From an uncultured Bacteroidota bacterium (GTDB lineage Bacteria > Bacteroidota > Rhodothermia > Balneolales > Balneolaceae), in assembly GCA_913057895.1 (NCBI GenBank), contig CAJXOH010000005.1, positions 1-64,000 of the forward strand: a DNA stretch of 64,000 bases. Direction: 5' to 3'. A model generated the notes under the pieces. The model had not been told where the DNA came from. It made no database searches and saw only the letters and a program-made list of their open reading frames with translations. Position 1 is the stretch's first letter. Each line of letters opens with the position of its first letter. The position numbers and the translations under genes are program-made. This document shows positions 62,106-64,000 of this stretch, one piece after another.

Positions 62106-63649
62106 AACACCCAAAAAGCTTTGATGTTGTCATTGTTGGAGCCGGTTTTGCAGGGTCCTTGGCGGCGTCTGCCCTGCAAAAACAGGGAAAATCGGTGTTG
62201 CTAGTCGATAAGGGGAGTCATCCACGATTTGCTGTTGGGGAGTCTTCAACTCCGCTGGCAGACATGTCGCTTCGTAGGATTGCGGCTCGCTATGACCTAC
62301 CATGGTTAGAACCACTCTCACGCTTTGGGTCATGGCAAAAAAAGTACCCAACATTGTTATGTGGTCGGAAGCGTGGTTTTACCTATCTATTTCATGGTAA
62401 AAATCACGAGAAGAATCCTTTTTTGGTGGCTGCAAGCTCAACCAATGAATCCTCTGACACACAATGGCTCCGTCAAGATGTAGATCGATTTTTGTGTGAT
62501 CGGGCAAAAGATGAAGGGGTCACATTCTGGGATCTTACCGAAGTCCTTTTTTGTGAGCGACTGTCAGCCACTCCAGGCCGTGAGGCTCAAAGGAGGTGGC
62601 AGGTTACACTAATGAACAAACTGGGTATTCAGCCGATTTATACAGACTGGATTTTAGACGCTACCGGGAGTGGTGAATTCTCTTCCCACCATTTTGACCT
62701 TCAGCATTCATCGGACGGATTTAAGACGCATACCTCGGCTATTTATACCCATTTTGAGGAGATGCCATTATGGTTCCATCAACCCAACGAATATATGTAT
62801 CCGCCTGACTTTTCAGCTCTTCATCATATGTTGAATGAGGGGTGGATCTGGATGCTTCGTTTCGAAAACCAACGACTTAGCGTAGGTTTGGTACTTGACG
62901 GCGTATCCAATCCTAGCAAGGAGCTGTGGGACCAAGTGGTTGCTCGTTACCCCGAGCTTGAGGGTTTTCTGTCGGGTAGGACGCAATCTGCTGATTTACC
63001 CGCACAATGGATGACGACAGGTCGACTTCAACGTCGCGCAAATTCAGCGGTGGGAGATGGTTGGGTGTTGCTTCCACATTCTTATGGCTTTGTGGACCCT
63101 ATGCACAGTACCGGGATTGCCCATACGCTTCATGGAGTCGAGCAAGTGGTGGATGCGTTGCTCATGGACGATAATGCCTCGCAAACAAAACGACTAGAAT
63201 CATACCAAAAAGCACTCAAAAAGGAGATTGAGCTCATAGACAATGTCGTTGCACTCTCCTTGCGAACCCGTCATTATCCTGCCTTATTCAAAGCTGCCAC
63301 GATGGCGTACTTCGTTTGCACTGTCGCGGCTGAGCGAGAGATGCTCCAACAGACTCAGTATTCTATAACTAAGGCCACTCTGGCTGATGAATCTGTTCAC
63401 AGAATCCCATCTTTTTTGGGTGCTGATCGGGAAGATCTTCAAGAAATGACAAAAGATGTGTGGAAACTAGTGTCTAGTTTGACACTCAAACCAGATGAAA
63501 TGCCGGATGAAGAGAGGATTCACACCGCTATCCAAGACGTGATTGAGCTAATTCAACCCTTTGATACCATAGGCTTATTTGATTACAACAACGAGCTCGA
63601 CCAGTGGGTCGTTAAATCAGAGATACCTCATACGGCGGTCTCACTTTAG
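62102..63649 (+). CDS. FAD-dependent oxidoreductase of the tryptophan-halogenase-like superfamily
   Basis: The start is TTG at 62102, overlapping the radical SAM stop (TTGA). The 515-residue protein has the FAD motif GAGFAGS at 13-19, the halogenase/reductase-type GESSTP at 46-51 and a late HSYGFVDPMHSTGIAH FAD-contact block. At the position where flavin halogenases carry WxWxIP it has G247-W-I-W-M-L-R253. Halogenation is therefore doubtful, and a monooxygenase or geranylgeranyl-reductase-like dehydrogenase is equally likely. The C-terminal 110 residues are helical. Last gene of the run; its stop overlaps the convergent permease gene by 9 bp. Confidence 0.85.
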   Translation: MKHPKSFDVVIVGAGFAGSLAASALQKQGKSVLLVDKGSHPRFAVGESSTPLADMSLRRIAARYDLPWLEPLSRFGSWQKKYPTLLCGRKRGFTYLFHGKNHEKNPFLVAASSTNESSDTQWLRQDVDRFLCDRAKDEGVTFWDLTEVLFCERLSATPGREAQRRWQVTLMNKLGIQPIYTDWILDATGSGEFSSHHFDLQHSSDGFKTHTSAIYTHFEEMPLWFHQPNEYMYPPDFSALHHMLNEGWIWMLRFENQRLSVGLVLDGVSNPSKELWDQVVARYPELEGFLSGRTQSADLPAQWMTTGRLQRRANSAVGDGWVLLPHSYGFVDPMHSTGIAHTLHGVEQVVDALLMDDNASQTKRLESYQKALKKEIELIDNVVALSLRTRHYPALFKAATMAYFVCTVAAEREMLQQTQYSITKATLADESVHRIPSFLGADREDLQEMTKDVWKLVSSLTLKPDEMPDEERIHTAIQDVIELIQPFDTIGLFDYNNELDQWVVKSEIPHTAVSL

Positions 63650-64000
63650 TGGTTGGCTCTCCTGTCTTCCTTTACTTGCCATAGCCAGATCTTTCAGGTC
63701 TTCTTGTTCACGCCAGCGAATTAGAAGACTAAATAAACCGACACAAACGATAAAGGCTCCCCCTAAAGCTACGCCGATGGAAGGTGTTAAGGGCAATAGG
63801 ATAAACGTACTCACAATCTCTAATGCGATAAGGAGCAACAAAAACACCAATAATTGGTCTCGTTTCAATTTACTACAAACCCAGGCTCCAAGAGGTGCAC
63901 CAAAAATCACGACAGGAACAGCACTTAGCCAATAGTTCACCACCTGTGGTTCTATCGTGCCTGCAAAGAGATGCCACCCAAATCCAAAAACGGAGAGTAG
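63641..64000 (-). CDS. TauE/SafE family sulfite exporter-like permease, N-terminus beyond window
   Basis: Only the C-terminal 119 residues are present, and the frame is open to the window edge. Three or four hydrophobic segments and the typical IFGAPLGAWVCSKLKRDQL junction after a periplasm-facing helix point to the TauE/SafE (DUF81) family. Such proteins export sulfite, sulfoacetate or other organic anions, and some import them. The basic/polar tail after the last helix is about 25 residues. It overlaps the flavoprotein gene by 9 bp on the opposite strand. Confidence 0.75.
   Translation of the reverse strand, partial: LLSVFGFGWHLFAGTIEPQVVNYWLSAVPVVIFGAPLGAWVCSKLKRDQLLVFLLLLIALEIVSTFILLPLTPSIGVALGGAFIVCVGLFSLLIRWREQEDLKDLAMASKGRQESQPLK

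Noticed and set aside
1-64000. Search for CRISPR arrays, toxin-antitoxin pairs, restriction systems, insertion sequences and phage genes.
   Set aside because: None was found by eye; no direct-repeat arrays, transposase or integrase motifs, and gene content is core or metabolic throughout.

Overview
The window looks like ordinary chromosome from a Gram-negative bacterium of the Bacteroidota/Rhodothermota (FCB) superphylum, probably a Rhodothermales/Balneolales-type lineage at moderate GC. The evidence is a zinc-ribbon-less AccD of the Bacteroidota type, a fused E1 alpha-beta 2-oxoacid dehydrogenase, DUF2452 and TIGR02757 proteins, a Bacteroides-like serine palmitoyltransferase, ribosomal protein S21, and the near absence of Shine-Dalgarno sequences. 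The two best promoters read by eye have ordinary sigma70-like TTG/TATAAT elements. I saw no insertion sequence, prophage, integrase or CRISPR array, and no gene-free stretch longer than about 230 bp.

Region 1 (1-9.1 kb, minus strand) holds the rod-shape operon mreB-mreC-mreD-mrdA (mrdA runs off the left edge). It is followed by a tight block recA-recX-AI-2E permease-purN-purH. Region 2 (9.2-24.8 kb) is housekeeping: tatD, pdxB, a pyrimidine-nucleoside phosphorylase, a CorC/HlyC-type protein and xseA. After these comes a plus-strand run of pyrC, a degenerate DUF3857/transglutaminase-like secreted protein, tsaB, accD, obgE, dprA and rpoN. Region 3 (24.8-35.5 kb) holds an Lrp regulator coupled to a membrane protein, serS, dusB, class I aldolase, a flippase-like protein, rpsU, a TIGR02757 protein, mutY and a secreted Ig-like-domain protein.

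Region 4 (35.5-41.4 kb) reads as a compact sphingolipid locus: an NAD-dependent epimerase/reductase (candidate ceramide reductase), two GT4 glycosyltransferases, serine palmitoyltransferase, and a GNAT-like acyltransferase (candidate bacterial ceramide synthase). Region 5 (41.4-57.3 kb) holds fumC, the fused E1, head-to-head ctaB/ctaA (heme A for cytochrome oxidase), a phosphopantetheinyl transferase, a MerR regulator and a GT2. It continues with four tRNA genes (Arg, Cys, Glu, His), DUF2452 and AIM24 proteins, a divergent pair of PhoD-like lipoproteins, mgsA, an S10 carboxypeptidase and a NupG-like transporter.

Region 6 (57.5-63.6 kb) is the least conventional part. A Gfo/Idh/MocA oxidoreductase and a sugar isomerase/epimerase run directly into an asparagine-synthetase-like enzyme whose glutaminase cysteine is missing, a radical SAM protein that resembles the archaeosine-synthase RaSEA/TIGR01210 group, and a flavin-dependent halogenase-like oxidoreductase that lacks the WxWxIP motif. 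No standard pathway I know explains this five-gene plus-strand run; it is the best candidate here for an undescribed biosynthetic system. A TauE/SafE permease enters from the right edge. Family assignments come from motif reading and memory, not database searches.
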